A stretch of 64,000 nt of DNA from an uncultured Clostridia bacterium (GCA_947589215.1 CANQCL010000006.1:58279-122278); one strand, 5' to 3'; positions 45,449-54,627 are shown, counted from the first letter of the stretch. Translations and numbers: made by a program. The notes: generated by a model from the letters alone, not told the origin.

Positions 45449-45673
45449 ATGGCTATAAAATTCGATAAGCTATTTAGTTTAATGAAAAAAAGAGGATTAA
45501 GTACATATAGGATAAGAAAGGAAAATATTATATCTCAAAGTGCATTAACGTCTTTAAATAATGATAAAGGTGTAACTACTAATACAATAAATAAACTTTG
45601 TAAAATTTTAAATTGCCAGCCCGGAGATATTATGGAGTATGTAGATGAAGATGATATAATAGAGAACAAATAA
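45449..45673 (+). CDS. Small Cro/C1-type HTH protein (module B)
   Basis: A 74-residue protein from the ATG at 45449 after AAAGGGTGG. YozG-type HTH: RKENIISQSALTSLNNDKGVTTNTINKLCKILNCQPGDIMEY, then an acidic tail. Homologous to the protein at 24864. Probably regulates the divergent pair through the inverted repeat at 45340-45357. Confidence 0.82.
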   Translation: MAIKFDKLFSLMKKRGLSTYRIRKENIISQSALTSLNNDKGVTTNTINKLCKILNCQPGDIMEYVDEDDIIENK

Positions 45674-45711
45674 TTGATAATTATTTTGAAAAATATTCGA
45701 GGAGGAAAAGT

Positions 45712-45918
45712 ATGGCTAAAATTACTGTTAATTTTGAAAAATGCAAAGGCTGCGGTCTTTGCACGACTGCTTGCCCTAAGAAAATAGTTGAGCTTCAGAA
45801 GAAAAAGAGAAACTCGAAGGGCTATTTCACGGCAGTATGCATTGACAACGACGCTTGTATAGGCTGTAAAAGCTGTGCAATTATGTGTCCCGACTGCTGT
45901 ATAACGGTCGAGAGATAG
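45712..45918 (+). CDS. Ferredoxin subunit of 2-oxoacid:ferredoxin oxidoreductase
   Basis: A 68-residue 2[4Fe-4S] ferredoxin with two full CxxCxxCxxxC clusters (CKGCGLCTTACPK and CIGCKSCAIMCPDC). It is the delta subunit of a KorABCD/VorABCD-type complex and passes electrons from the TPP site to free ferredoxin. First gene of a tight four-gene operon. Confidence 0.95.
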   Translation: MAKITVNFEKCKGCGLCTTACPKKIVELQKKKRNSKGYFTAVCIDNDACIGCKSCAIMCPDCCITVER

Positions 45919-45949
45919 GAAATAAACTATATAAATGGAGTTGAATTAA

Positions 45950-47005
45950 ATGGAGAGAAATTTAATGAAGGGTAACGAGGCATTGGCAGAAGCCGCAATG
46001 CGAGCAGGCTGTAAGTGCTTTTTCGGATACCCAATAACGCCTCAGACGGAGATTTCTGCCTACCTTGCTAAGAAAATGCAGGCTAATGGAGGAGTATTTT
46101 TACAAGCTGAAAGCGAGATTGCAGCAATTAATATGGTTCTCGGTGCGTCTGCGACAGGAACAAGATGTATGACTTCAAGCTCATCGCCGGGAATATCGCT
46201 TAAAAGCGAGGGAATATCCTACATAGCAGGTTCGGATTTGCCGTGTGTTATTATAAATGTAGAGAGGGGCGGTCCGGGACTGGGAGGTATTCAGCCGTCG
46301 CAGTCTGACTACTGGCAGGCAACAAAGGCTCTAGGACACGGAGACTTTCAGCTTTTGGTATTTGCGCCTGCGTCAGTTCAAGAAATGGTGGATATGGTCG
46401 TAAAGGCTTTTGATAAGGCTGACGAATACAGAATGCCAGCTATGATTTTGGCAGACGGTCTGCTTGGTCAGATGATGGAGCCTGTGACTTTCCCTGAGAT
46501 AAGCGCCGAGCAAAAACCAAAGGCTTGGGCGTGCGACGGTACAAAGATGAAGAGAAAGCATAATATAATAAATTCTCTTTATCTTCAGCCAGAAACGCTT
46601 GAGAACTCTAACATAAGCCGTTACGAGAGATATAAAAAGATAAAAGAGACTGAAACAGACGCAGAGATTTATCTTTGCGATGACGCTGAAATCGTAGTAA
46701 CTGCGTTCGGCGCAACGGCAAGAGTTGCAAAGAGCGCTGTCAATGCTGCAAGAGAGCAGGGTATAAAAGCGGGGCTTTTCCGTCCTAAGATATTGTGGCC
46801 TTTCCCTGTTAAGGAGATAAACGAGGCTTGCAAGTCTGCAAAAAATGTGCTGAGTGTTGAGATGTCTATGGGGCAGATGATAGATGATGTTAAGCTTGCT
46901 CTTGAATGCAGAATTCCTGTATCATTCTTTGGAAGAACAGGCGGAGTAATTCCAAAGCCTTCGGAAATTTTAGATGAAATAAAGAAACTGGGAGGTGCTG
47001 ACTAA
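45950..47005 (+). CDS. vorB: 2-oxoacid:ferredoxin oxidoreductase, alpha subunit (VorB/KorA type)
   Basis: A 351-residue subunit opening with KGNEALAEAAMRAGCKCFFGYPITPQTEI, the pyrimidine-binding domain of this superfamily, with SSSPGISLKSEGISY and VERGGPGLGG. Homologues work on branched-chain 2-oxoacids or 2-oxoglutarate; the substrate cannot be told from sequence. Its stop overlaps the next start by one base. Confidence 0.92.
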   Translation: MERNLMKGNEALAEAAMRAGCKCFFGYPITPQTEISAYLAKKMQANGGVFLQAESEIAAINMVLGASATGTRCMTSSSSPGISLKSEGISYIAGSDLPCVIINVERGGPGLGGIQPSQSDYWQATKALGHGDFQLLVFAPASVQEMVDMVVKAFDKADEYRMPAMILADGLLGQMMEPVTFPEISAEQKPKAWACDGTKMKRKHNIINSLYLQPETLENSNISRYERYKKIKETETDAEIYLCDDAEIVVTAFGATARVAKSAVNAAREQGIKAGLFRPKILWPFPVKEINEACKSAKNVLSVEMSMGQMIDDVKLALECRIPVSFFGRTGGVIPKPSEILDEIKKLGGAD

Positions 47006-47766
47006 TGGCAGTTGTATTTGAAAAACCTCATGCGCTTTGCGATGTTAATCTGCACTATTGTCCCGGCTGTACTCATGGAATTATCCACAGACTTGTCTGC
47101 GAGGTAATTGACGAAATGGGCATTGAGGGAAATACTGTTGGTATATGTCCTGTCGGCTGTTCGGTTATGGCATACGACTACTTTAACTGTGATATGATAG
47201 AGGCGGCTCACGGCAGAGCTCCTGCTACTGCGACGGGCGTTAAGAGAGCAAGACCCGACCTTATGGTGTTTACATATCAGGGCGACGGCGACTTAGCTGC
47301 TATAGGTACGGCTGAGACTGTTCACGCCGCAACAAGAGGAGAGAACATAGTTGTTATTTTTGTAAACAACACCACCTACGGAATGACTGGCGGTCAAATG
47401 GCGCCTACGACCTTACCTGGTCAGGTAACTCAAACAACTCCTTTCGGACGTGATCCAAAGGTTCAGGGTTATCCGATAAGAGTGTGCGAGATGCTTTCGA
47501 CTCTCTCTGGAACGGCTCTTGCACAGAGGGTTGCCGTTGACAGTGTTCCGCATATAAACGAGGCAAAAAAGGCTATAAGAAAGGCTTTTGAAAATGAGAG
47601 AGACGAAAAGGGCTTCTCGATTATAGAGGTGCTTTCCACCTGTCCGACAAACTGGGGGCTTTCTCCTGTCGAGGCTTTGGAGAGGTTGAGAACTGATATG
47701 ATTCCTTACTATCCTCTGGGAGTTTTCAAGGATTGCGACGCAAAAAATCCAAAGGAGGAGAAGTAA
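47005..47766 (+). CDS. 2-oxoacid:ferredoxin oxidoreductase, beta subunit (TPP-binding)
   Basis: A 253-residue thiamine-diphosphate subunit. The Cys-containing CPGCTHGIIHRL motif, GDGDLAAIG and NNTTYGMTGGQMAPTT (Mg-TPP loop) are intact. With the alpha subunit it forms the decarboxylating site. Two bases separate it from the gamma subunit gene. Confidence 0.93.
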   Translation: MAVVFEKPHALCDVNLHYCPGCTHGIIHRLVCEVIDEMGIEGNTVGICPVGCSVMAYDYFNCDMIEAAHGRAPATATGVKRARPDLMVFTYQGDGDLAAIGTAETVHAATRGENIVVIFVNNTTYGMTGGQMAPTTLPGQVTQTTPFGRDPKVQGYPIRVCEMLSTLSGTALAQRVAVDSVPHINEAKKAIRKAFENERDEKGFSIIEVLSTCPTNWGLSPVEALERLRTDMIPYYPLGVFKDCDAKNPKEEK

Positions 47767-47767
47767 G

Positions 47768-48298
47768 ATGTTAAACGAAATAATATTAGCAGGCTTTGGC
47801 GGACAGGGAATTTTGTTTGCCGGAAAGATACTTGCTTACGGCGGACTTATGGACAGTAAGGAGATCTCATGGCTTCCGTCTTACGGACCTGAGATGAGAG
47901 GAGGCACTGCAAACTGCAGTGTTTGCATTTCAGACGATCCTATCGGTTCACCGCTTGTTTTAGAGCCTAATTACCTTATCGCTATGAACACTCCTTCATT
48001 TGACAAGTTTATAGGAAGCGTCCAGCCGGGCGGAAAGGTGTTTATTGACAGTACAATGATTGATAAAAAATCAGACAGAGACGATATAGAGTGCTTTTAT
48101 CTACCTGCATCTCAGCTTGCAGAGGAAAACGAAATGTCAGGAATGGCAAACATTATCCTGCTTGGAAAGTTCATTAAGGAGACAGGTATAATATCGTTAG
48201 ATACTTTGCATAAAGCATTTGAAAAGGCAATTCCTCCTAAGAAAGCGCACCTGATTGAAGTTAATATGAAAGCGATACAGCTTGGACAGCAGGAATAA
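47768..48298 (+). CDS. 2-oxoacid:ferredoxin oxidoreductase, gamma subunit
   Basis: A 176-residue subunit with the CoA-binding domain signature LAGFGGQGILFAGKILAYGG and SYGPEMRGGTANCSV. Last gene of the oxidoreductase operon, followed by a terminator. Confidence 0.93.
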   Translation: MLNEIILAGFGGQGILFAGKILAYGGLMDSKEISWLPSYGPEMRGGTANCSVCISDDPIGSPLVLEPNYLIAMNTPSFDKFIGSVQPGGKVFIDSTMIDKKSDRDDIECFYLPASQLAEENEMSGMANIILLGKFIKETGIISLDTLHKAFEKAIPPKKAHLIEVNMKAIQLGQQE

Positions 48299-48340
48299 AT
48301 AATGTATAAATGTCAATTTATAATTTGACCAATAAAAAAT

Positions 48341-48372
48341 AAGAAGTAAGAGAAGATTTTTTCTTACTTCTT
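48341..48372. terminator. Terminator after the oxidoreductase operon
   Basis: Stem AAGAAGTAAGA / TCTTACTTCTT followed by TTTTTG. The arms have heptamer-like composition (AGAAGTA), suggesting repeat units were recruited as a terminator. Confidence 0.75.
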
Positions 48373-48417
48373 TTTTGTTTTTATTTAAAGCCTTGAGCTT
48401 TATTGGATTACATATCT

Positions 48418-49452
48418 TTAATTAGCGGCAATTATATTAGCAATAAGAGAGTAAAGCAAAATTGCAATGTAAATAAGAATTACAGGATTTAAAAATATCT
48501 CAATACGCTTTTTTCGTTCCGTAAGGGAAGATGTTTCTGATTCGGTTTCCTCTTTTAAACTTAAAAGCTGTCTGCCTTTTAGTAATAAAATAGTAATACC
48601 GACGAGAACGATTGCATAAACAAGGAAGTTATATATAATCGTTATAGCAGTTGACTTGACGCTTGAGTTAATATTTACAAGACAGGGGAGCATATTATTT
48701 AGCGAGTGCATAATAATTGAAGGAACTATAGAATTAGCCTTTGTATCAACGGCAGCAAATATAATTCCTATTGCAAAGGCGCCCACAGCTTGAGGTATAT
48801 TCTTGTGCATCAGTGCAAATAAAAGAGCCGAAATAATTATTGCATTTTTCTTACTGTAGGGGGATAAGGTTCTTAAAACAAGACCTCTGAAAACTATTTC
48901 CTCAGATATAGGAGCAATAACAACAAGATACAGAATGGTCATAATAATAGCAGCAGCGCTTGCTTTATCTACTGAAAAATCGGCGGTGGGAATGGTGGTT
49001 CCGCTCTCTTTGAATAGTTTGGTTATAATTGAAGTAACCGAAGTAAGTATAGTGTTCACCAAAAGACCTATAGGATATGCCATAAGTCCAATTCGAATAT
49101 TTTGCTTGCTTATTTTAACAGAACTTAAAACTCTGATACCCATTAGGCGTGCTGTTACAACAACAAAAATAAGTGACAGCACAATCACAAAGCAAGAAAA
49201 TGACATAGAAAAGGCTGATGAGTTTATAATATCATACCTGCTTTGTAAAAATTCATTTATTTTTACTGCGTTAAAATTAAGACTTCTTGTAGAAATTGCA
49301 TAATAGCCGTAAACAAAAATTTGTCTTGAAAAATACATAAAAATCAAATCATAAAGTATAAAAAGCACTCCCAGCTTTGTTACGTTGTTTCTGAGAGCAC
49401 GTTTTTCATTGATCTGTGCCAATTCAAGCTCGTAAGGTGTGTAATTGTACAT
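48418..49452 (-). CDS. CPBP-family intramembrane metalloprotease
   Basis: A 344-residue polytopic membrane protein with a CAAX-protease/Abi core (about 165-265): EEIVFRGLVLR (motif 1), FALMHKNIPQ (motif 2 His) and IIMHSLNNMLP (motif 3). Members process prenylated or bacteriocin-like peptides or give self-immunity; no bacteriocin gene is next to it here. Alone and convergent with the oxidoreductase operon. Confidence 0.88.
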   Translation of the reverse strand: MYNYTPYELELAQINEKRALRNNVTKLGVLFILYDLIFMYFSRQIFVYGYYAISTRSLNFNAVKINEFLQSRYDIINSSAFSMSFSCFVIVLSLIFVVVTARLMGIRVLSSVKISKQNIRIGLMAYPIGLLVNTILTSVTSIITKLFKESGTTIPTADFSVDKASAAAIIMTILYLVVIAPISEEIVFRGLVLRTLSPYSKKNAIIISALLFALMHKNIPQAVGAFAIGIIFAAVDTKANSIVPSIIMHSLNNMLPCLVNINSSVKSTAITIIYNFLVYAIVLVGITILLLKGRQLLSLKEETESETSSLTERKKRIEIFLNPVILIYIAILLYSLIANIIAAN

Positions 49453-49577
49453 TTATCATACCTCTTTCGGTAGAAAATTTGAGCGCTTAGCCAAGTAATA
49501 GTATACCATATTTTTGTATTCAAATTCAAGTCTATGGGCAACGTCGAGATACTGGCGAGATACTGATGAATAAATAT

Positions 49578-49606
49578 TTGACTTCTTTTTGATTTGGTAT
49601 TATAAT
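49578..49606 (+). promoter_or_regulatory. Promoter of the beta-helix gene
   Basis: TTGACT (49578-49583), a 17 bp spacer and TATAAT (49601-49606), about 85 bp before the start codon. Confidence 0.7.
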
Positions 49607-49692
49607 TATATTTGGATAATTTATTTAAGGTTATTATAGTCAAGCGAAGGCTTGATATTAATAATAAATTTAGTCACAGAAAGGACATAAAA

Positions 49693-50829
49693 ATGATTGG
49701 AACAAGAAAAGACACTATGATTAAAAACATTATGAGGTTGTTTATTGCAGCCGCATTTGTGTGCATTTGCACGATTGCTGCTTCAGTGATTACTGCAGAA
49801 GCTGCCGTGACGGTTGTACCTACCGGAGATAAAACTGGTAAAGAAGACTTAAACAATATTACAACCGCACTTGAAAATGACGGATCAGTAGTATTGCAAA
49901 ACGGCGGTGTGTACTATATAAAAGGTACTCTGTATGTAAAAAGCAATCAATCCATTATTGCGACAGGCGCTACTGTTATAACCCAAACGGGTGCATTGCG
50001 TAACACGCCTACCGCTGTAAATTACAACTCTATAAACAACTTTACGCTAGACGGAGGAACTTGGAAAAGCTCGTCGCCTGAGGGTTTTAAAAGAACTATG
50101 ATTCAGTTCTCTCATGGACAGAATATAAATATTAAAAATGCTACAGTAGAGTGCAATTATCAGGGACATGCTGTTGAAATAATTGCCTGCAAAAAAGTAA
50201 CTGTAGAAAACTGCAAACTGCTTGGAATAGGAAAGGTTGTAAAAAACAGCTGTGAGGAACAGCTTCAGATAGACGTTGCAACTCCGAAAACTGCACCTAC
50301 ACTAGCTGAATATGGTTCTCAGTTTGTAAACGGACAAACCTGTCAGAATATTACTATTAAGAACAATACGGTTCGCGGAAGCAGAGGTATATGCGCTAAC
50401 TACGCTCCTAGCGAAAAGAAGTATATAAACAGATTTCATAAAAATATAAAAATCATAGGTAATAATGTAACTTCAAAGACGGCTGAATCGCTTGCGTTGT
50501 TCAATGTAATAGGCGCAACTGTTAAGAACAACAAGCTTACTAATAATAGTAAGCGCACTGGCACTGCTTATTCTGTAGGGCTTCACATTACAATGTTTGC
50601 AAAGGCTCCTGCATCAATAAAGAAGGCAAAATACACCGTTACCGGAAACACAATTAAGGGAGGACGTCAGGGATTTTTCGTTTATTCACATTCCTCGTCG
50701 AAATTCGGTAAGGTTATAGCAAAGAAGAATAAATGCTATTCCAAGAAAGGGGCTTCGTCAGCTCTTGAAATTCACAAGGACAGTTCTATAAAAGTATCAA
50801 CCTCTAAGAACAAAAAATACAAGTGGTAG
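49693..50829 (+). CDS. Secreted right-handed parallel beta-helix protein
   Basis: A 378-residue protein from the ATG at 49693 after AAAGGA. The signal peptide (1-36, ending TAEAA) is followed by repeated short strands with Asn ladders (NINIKNATVE, ITIKNNTVRGS, NIKIIGNNVTS, TVTGNTIKGG), the pattern of PbH1 repeats in pectate-lyase-like folds. Probably a polysaccharide lyase or glycosidase on plant cell-wall material; the catalytic family cannot be named. The Lys-rich end suits wall binding. Confidence 0.8.
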   Translation: MIGTRKDTMIKNIMRLFIAAAFVCICTIAASVITAEAAVTVVPTGDKTGKEDLNNITTALENDGSVVLQNGGVYYIKGTLYVKSNQSIIATGATVITQTGALRNTPTAVNYNSINNFTLDGGTWKSSSPEGFKRTMIQFSHGQNINIKNATVECNYQGHAVEIIACKKVTVENCKLLGIGKVVKNSCEEQLQIDVATPKTAPTLAEYGSQFVNGQTCQNITIKNNTVRGSRGICANYAPSEKKYINRFHKNIKIIGNNVTSKTAESLALFNVIGATVKNNKLTNNSKRTGTAYSVGLHITMFAKAPASIKKAKYTVTGNTIKGGRQGFFVYSHSSSKFGKVIAKKNKCYSKKGASSALEIHKDSSIKVSTSKNKKYKW

Positions 50830-50880
50830 AACTGAAGATTCTACAGCAGAGAGCGGGCAACGCTGAAAGTTTCATCCAGT

Positions 50881-50902
50881 CCGCGTACTGAAAAGTACGC
50901 GG
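50881..50902 (+). terminator. Hairpin after the beta-helix gene
   Basis: CCGCGTACT / AGTACGCGG with a four-base loop, followed by ATTAATTTGTTTTATT. The T-run is interrupted, so efficiency may be modest. Confidence 0.65.
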
Positions 50903-50969
50903 ATTAATTTGTTTTATTCTTGTGTTAGTAGTTATATCCTAGTTTATATTGGCAAAACTATTATAGAAC

Positions 50970-50998
50970 TTGACATTTGTTTTTTGTTGTGATATCTT
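50970..50998 (+). promoter_or_regulatory. Promoter of the GH5 gene
   Basis: TTGACA (50970-50975), 17 bp and TATCTT (50993-50998). Confidence 0.6.
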
Positions 50999-51075
50999 AA
51001 AAGGTGAAAGTGAGACCTATAAAATTTTTTTGTATAAGTATATATTTTAAAAAACATTTTAGGGGATATGTTTAA

Positions 51076-53166
51076 ATGAAAGTAAAGAAATTTATTTCAA
51101 GCTTGTTGGCAGCCTTTATAATGATGAGTTTTTTGTCATTAAATGGGATGCCGGCTATTACAGGTATGGCTGACGATGGAGTAATGCGTGATTATATGAC
51201 AGCGCAGGATTATGCAGATGATATGGGGCTTGGCATCAATCTGGGCAATACAATGGAATCTTATGATGCAGCTAATTGTACAAGTTTATCGTACACATGG
51301 CCTCCCGTTGTAAAAAATAACACACCTAGAGACTATGAAACCTGTTGGGGTGCTGTAGAAACTACTCAAAAGATTATTGACGGAATGAAAAATGCAGGAT
51401 TTAATACTATAAGAATTCCAGTGTTTTGGGGAAATATGATGGCAAACGACGGTACATATACTATTTCTGATGCATACATAAACCGTGTCAAGGAAATTGT
51501 TGATTATTGCCGTAATGCTGGAGTTTACACGGTAATAAATATTCATCATTTTGATGAGTTTATAATTAGACGTAATACTAAAGAGAAGTCTGCAGAAATA
51601 TTTAAAAGAATTTGGACTCAAATTGCTGAAAAATTCAAAGACTATTCGGATTATCTTATGTTCGAGGGATTTAATGAATATCTAGGCGGAGGTCAGATTG
51701 ACTCTAATAATGAAATTAAAGATTTGCCTGAAAGTGAAGGATTTGATTGGACAAATAAAATGAATCAAGCGTTTGTTGACGCAGTAAGGTCTACCGGCGG
51801 AAAAAACCTAAAGAGGATGTTAATTGTTTCGGGATATTATACTAATGTTGACAAAACCACTGATCCGGCTTTTATAATGCCAAAAGATACAGCTAAAGAT
51901 AGAATGATGGTATCAGTTCATTATGTTGACGGTAATGCATATTGGTCTAATCAAATCGGAGGTAAATTCTGGCAAATGTACAGTTTAAATCAGTTAAATC
52001 GTCTTAAAACTGCTTTTGCAAAAAGAGGAATTCCTGTATTCATAGGTGAGACAACTTCTATTTATGGTGATGAACTTTTTGATAAAAACGCTATATTCAA
52101 AACGACAAGCGAAGCTTTGGATTATTTGCTAAGACTTATTAAGGGATACGGATTTATTCCTGTGCTGTGGGATGTAAATGATAATTTTTATTCAAGAACG
52201 CAGTGTAAAATAAAATCTGAAACTGATACGGAGGTTATAGAAAAGCTTGCTAAGGAGCTTGCCGATGGAACATTTGTTCCTCCTGAAACAAATTATCTTG
52301 ACCCTATGCCAAAAGAAGATGCTCTCGGTGTGGTTAACAGCGGCAATCATCTTCTTAATTTGGCAAGCGGAACCGCTGACGCTTCAATGGCAGGAGCAGT
52401 AAAGATAAAATACATATTTGATTGTGCTTTTGATGTATCATTCAATCCTTGGGCAGGTATTAATTTATCGGCAACGGTTGCAGGAAAAGAATCAAAAATT
52501 ACTGTAATGGGTACAAATGATTTCAAAGGAGAAACTGCAATTGAAGCCACTTTAGACCTTATCGGTCAGATTAACGAAGGTGACAGTTACAGCGTTTATG
52601 CATCAACATATTCATGGGATGATGCTAGAGACTATGTATATTTGATAAGATGTATAAAATTTATTGATAAAGACGGAAATGTAATCAAGACAATTGAAAA
52701 ATCAAATAAGCCGTCTGAGCCGCCAACAAAAGATGAGCCTAATATATCAGACAACTCTTCAAATCCGTCAAATCAGTCAGGCAGCGGCGATCAGTCAAAG
52801 CCAACAAGTACAACACCTACAGCAGTTCCGACAACGGCAGTGCCAAAGGTAACAACACCGAACCCGACGTTTACAAAGGTTGTCAAGCCTGCAAAGGTAA
52901 AAGCAATTAAGCTAAAGGCAAAGAAAAAGAAGCTTAATGTATCATGGAAAAAAGTAAGCGGTGCAACAGGGTATGAGGTAAAATACGCAAAGAATAATAA
53001 ATTTACTAAGGGTAAAAAGACGGTTACGGTCAAAAAGAACAAGGTGACACTTAAAAGGTTGAAATCTAAGAAGAAGTATTTTGTAAAGGTAAGAGCTTAT
53101 AAGCTTGCAAGTGGCAGGAAGTATTTTGGAAAGTGGAGCAAGGTTGTTAAGAAGAAAGTACGATAG
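51076..53166 (+). CDS. Secreted GH5 endoglucanase with C-terminal Fn3 domain
   Basis: A 696-residue protein. A signal peptide (about 1-33) precedes the GH5 barrel (about 45-400): GINLGNTMESYD, GFNTIRIPVFWG, VINIHHFDEF, the acid/base FEGFNEYLGG and the nucleophile VFIGETTS. A beta-sandwich module (about 415-535, SGNHLLNLASGTADAS to IKFIDKDG) may bind carbohydrate. A Ser/Pro/Thr linker (about 545-595) and one Lys-rich Fn3-type domain (about 600-696) follow. No dockerin is seen, so it is not obviously cellulosomal. Substrate is probably beta-1,4-glucan. Confidence 0.9.
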   Translation: MKVKKFISSLLAAFIMMSFLSLNGMPAITGMADDGVMRDYMTAQDYADDMGLGINLGNTMESYDAANCTSLSYTWPPVVKNNTPRDYETCWGAVETTQKIIDGMKNAGFNTIRIPVFWGNMMANDGTYTISDAYINRVKEIVDYCRNAGVYTVINIHHFDEFIIRRNTKEKSAEIFKRIWTQIAEKFKDYSDYLMFEGFNEYLGGGQIDSNNEIKDLPESEGFDWTNKMNQAFVDAVRSTGGKNLKRMLIVSGYYTNVDKTTDPAFIMPKDTAKDRMMVSVHYVDGNAYWSNQIGGKFWQMYSLNQLNRLKTAFAKRGIPVFIGETTSIYGDELFDKNAIFKTTSEALDYLLRLIKGYGFIPVLWDVNDNFYSRTQCKIKSETDTEVIEKLAKELADGTFVPPETNYLDPMPKEDALGVVNSGNHLLNLASGTADASMAGAVKIKYIFDCAFDVSFNPWAGINLSATVAGKESKITVMGTNDFKGETAIEATLDLIGQINEGDSYSVYASTYSWDDARDYVYLIRCIKFIDKDGNVIKTIEKSNKPSEPPTKDEPNISDNSSNPSNQSGSGDQSKPTSTTPTAVPTTAVPKVTTPNPTFTKVVKPAKVKAIKLKAKKKKLNVSWKKVSGATGYEVKYAKNNKFTKGKKTVTVKKNKVTLKRLKSKKKYFVKVRAYKLASGRKYFGKWSKVVKKKVR

Positions 53167-53172
53167 ATAACA

Positions 53173-53201
53173 AAAGCGTTCGGAGTAATTCCGAACGCTT
53201 T
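53173..53201. terminator. Terminator after the GH5 gene
   Basis: AAAGCGTTCGGA / TCCGAACGCTTT stem, five-base loop, then AGTTTTGCTTTC. Its stem starts like the LRR-gene terminator at 30949. Confidence 0.8.
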
Positions 53202-53205
53202 AGTT

Positions 53206-53255
53206 TTGCTTTCTAACCTCTAACCTCTTGTCTCTGATTTTTTGCCTCTAATAGG
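53206..53255. repeat. Heptamer repeat patch (TCTAACC family)
   Basis: Units such as TCTAACC, TCTAACC and TCTTGTC follow the GH5 terminator and run to the stop codon of the next, convergent gene. Confidence 0.8.
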
Positions 53256-54095
53256 CTATTCCGTTTGTGTTTCTGTTTGTTCTGACTGTTGTGTAGGCTG
53301 TTCCGATACCGGTTCGTGAACTCTTCCAGAGTTAAGCATTTCAGTTTCTTCAAGTGATCTAGGGAAAAATTCATTGGTCGGGAATTTTATTTTCTCAAAC
53401 AGTTCACAAGGGGAGTCTGTGGTTGTTGAGCATTCCTTATTTGGTATGCAGTAGTCGTATGCAGGAACCAAAATAGGTACAGGACGTGAAAGCTGGACTA
53501 TTGAGAAAAGTCCGATTGTTATGTAAGCGACCTTTGGAATATTACAATCTCCCGAGTTGTTATCATCACATTGAACAGGACAATCACAGCGGTTATAGCG
53601 ATATTTCGGAAGCAGCTTGCAGTCGAGTGAGATCGGCTCTACAACGCTGACTGTTGCTCTAGGAAGCGTCTGTGAATAGTATCCGTTAGAATTTATGACT
53701 TCCGTAGTCTCATCAGAGGAGAAGTATTTTGTATTTCCGTCGCCGCCGTAGAGAATAACCTTCTTGCTGAAGGTAGTTACGCCGTTAAGGGTCGTCGAGG
53801 GCAGTGCTACATTAGTAAACGCTTCGATTTCTACATTGAAGGTGTAAGTCAGGTCAACCGAGAAGAAGCCCTTGTTGAATGGCACAGGCTCAATGTCAAA
53901 GACCGTATTTACTACCTCAACGCTCTTGCTTTTAATGAATGTTGCATTTTTTATAATTTCCTGCTCTTCGGGCAAGCCGAACACAACTTCTAAATCTTCA
54001 ATGCAGTCCTTGTCAGAACAGCTGTCGAAGATTCTCATTGCTTCAATGCAAACAGCTTCGCTGAAAGCGGCTGAGTTAGAATTAAATTCGCTCAT
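53256..54095 (-). CDS. Conserved clostridial protein of unknown function
   Basis: A 279-residue soluble protein, no signal or membrane segment. It opens SEAVCIEAMRIFDSCSDKDCIEDLEVVF and has a beta-rich middle (PFNKGFFSVDLTYTFNVEIEAF, FSKKVILYGGDGNTKYFSSDE) and a Cys-rich patch (CDCPVQCDD). I recall this layout from sporulating Clostridia, where it stays unnamed; a spore-related role is only a guess. The C-terminus is a Glu/Gln/Thr-rich low-complexity tail. Confidence 0.65.
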   Translation of the reverse strand: MSEFNSNSAAFSEAVCIEAMRIFDSCSDKDCIEDLEVVFGLPEEQEIIKNATFIKSKSVEVVNTVFDIEPVPFNKGFFSVDLTYTFNVEIEAFTNVALPSTTLNGVTTFSKKVILYGGDGNTKYFSSDETTEVINSNGYYSQTLPRATVSVVEPISLDCKLLPKYRYNRCDCPVQCDDNNSGDCNIPKVAYITIGLFSIVQLSRPVPILVPAYDYCIPNKECSTTTDSPCELFEKIKFPTNEFFPRSLEETEMLNSGRVHEPVSEQPTQQSEQTETQTE

Positions 54096-54286
54096 TTAAG
54101 TTTCCTCCTTTAGTAATATTTGAAGTTTTTGACTTCTATATATCTTATTCATATTTACTAATTTTGTGCATAAGCAAGGGAATTGTGGGGAATTAAATAA
54201 CATTTGCATTATACAAGCACTGATTTACATATTATTATTGAGAAATAATGCCATAGAAATAAGGTTTAAATAAGGTGTGAGAGTAG

Positions 54287-54577
54287 ATGATTTGTCAGTT
54301 TGCTGAACTGAAAAATAAAGAAGTGATAAATGTAACAACAGGCATTAAGATAGGGTATGTTGACGATATTGAGATTGACACAGAAAGCTCTGAGATAGTA
54401 AATATGATAGTGTACGGAAGGCCAAAGTTTTTTGGGTTATTCGGGCATGAAGACGATATACTTATAAGCTTTGACAATATACAGCTTATCGGAGAAGATA
54501 CAATTTTGGTTTCCTTTCAAAACAGTACAATTTGTACAAAAACGAAAGGAATTAAGGTTGAAAATTTGTTTAAATAA
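54287..54577 (+). CDS. YlmC/YmxH-family PRC-barrel protein
   Basis: A 96-residue single PRC-barrel protein: LKNKEVINVTTGIKIGYVDDIEID and FFGLFGHEDDILISFDNIQLIGEDTILV match the YlmC/YmxH family linked to sporulation in Firmicutes. RBS weak (GTGTGAGAG). Monocistronic, with the rpsB promoter directly downstream. Confidence 0.88.
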   Translation: MICQFAELKNKEVINVTTGIKIGYVDDIEIDTESSEIVNMIVYGRPKFFGLFGHEDDILISFDNIQLIGEDTILVSFQNSTICTKTKGIKVENLFK

Positions 54578-54592
54578 ATTACAAATAAATTC

Positions 54593-54621
54593 TTGTATTG
54601 AAGTATAAAAAATGGTATAAT
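54593..54621 (+). promoter_or_regulatory. Promoter of rpsB-tsf
   Basis: TTGTAT (54593-54598), a 17 bp spacer ending TGG, and TATAAT (54616-54621). Confidence 0.65.
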
Positions 54622-54627
54622 ATTTAA

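Noticed and set aside
50840..50905. A second T-box or riboswitch between the beta-helix and GH5 genes
   Set aside because: Only one hairpin is clear, and no T-box core sequence is present; treated as a terminator.
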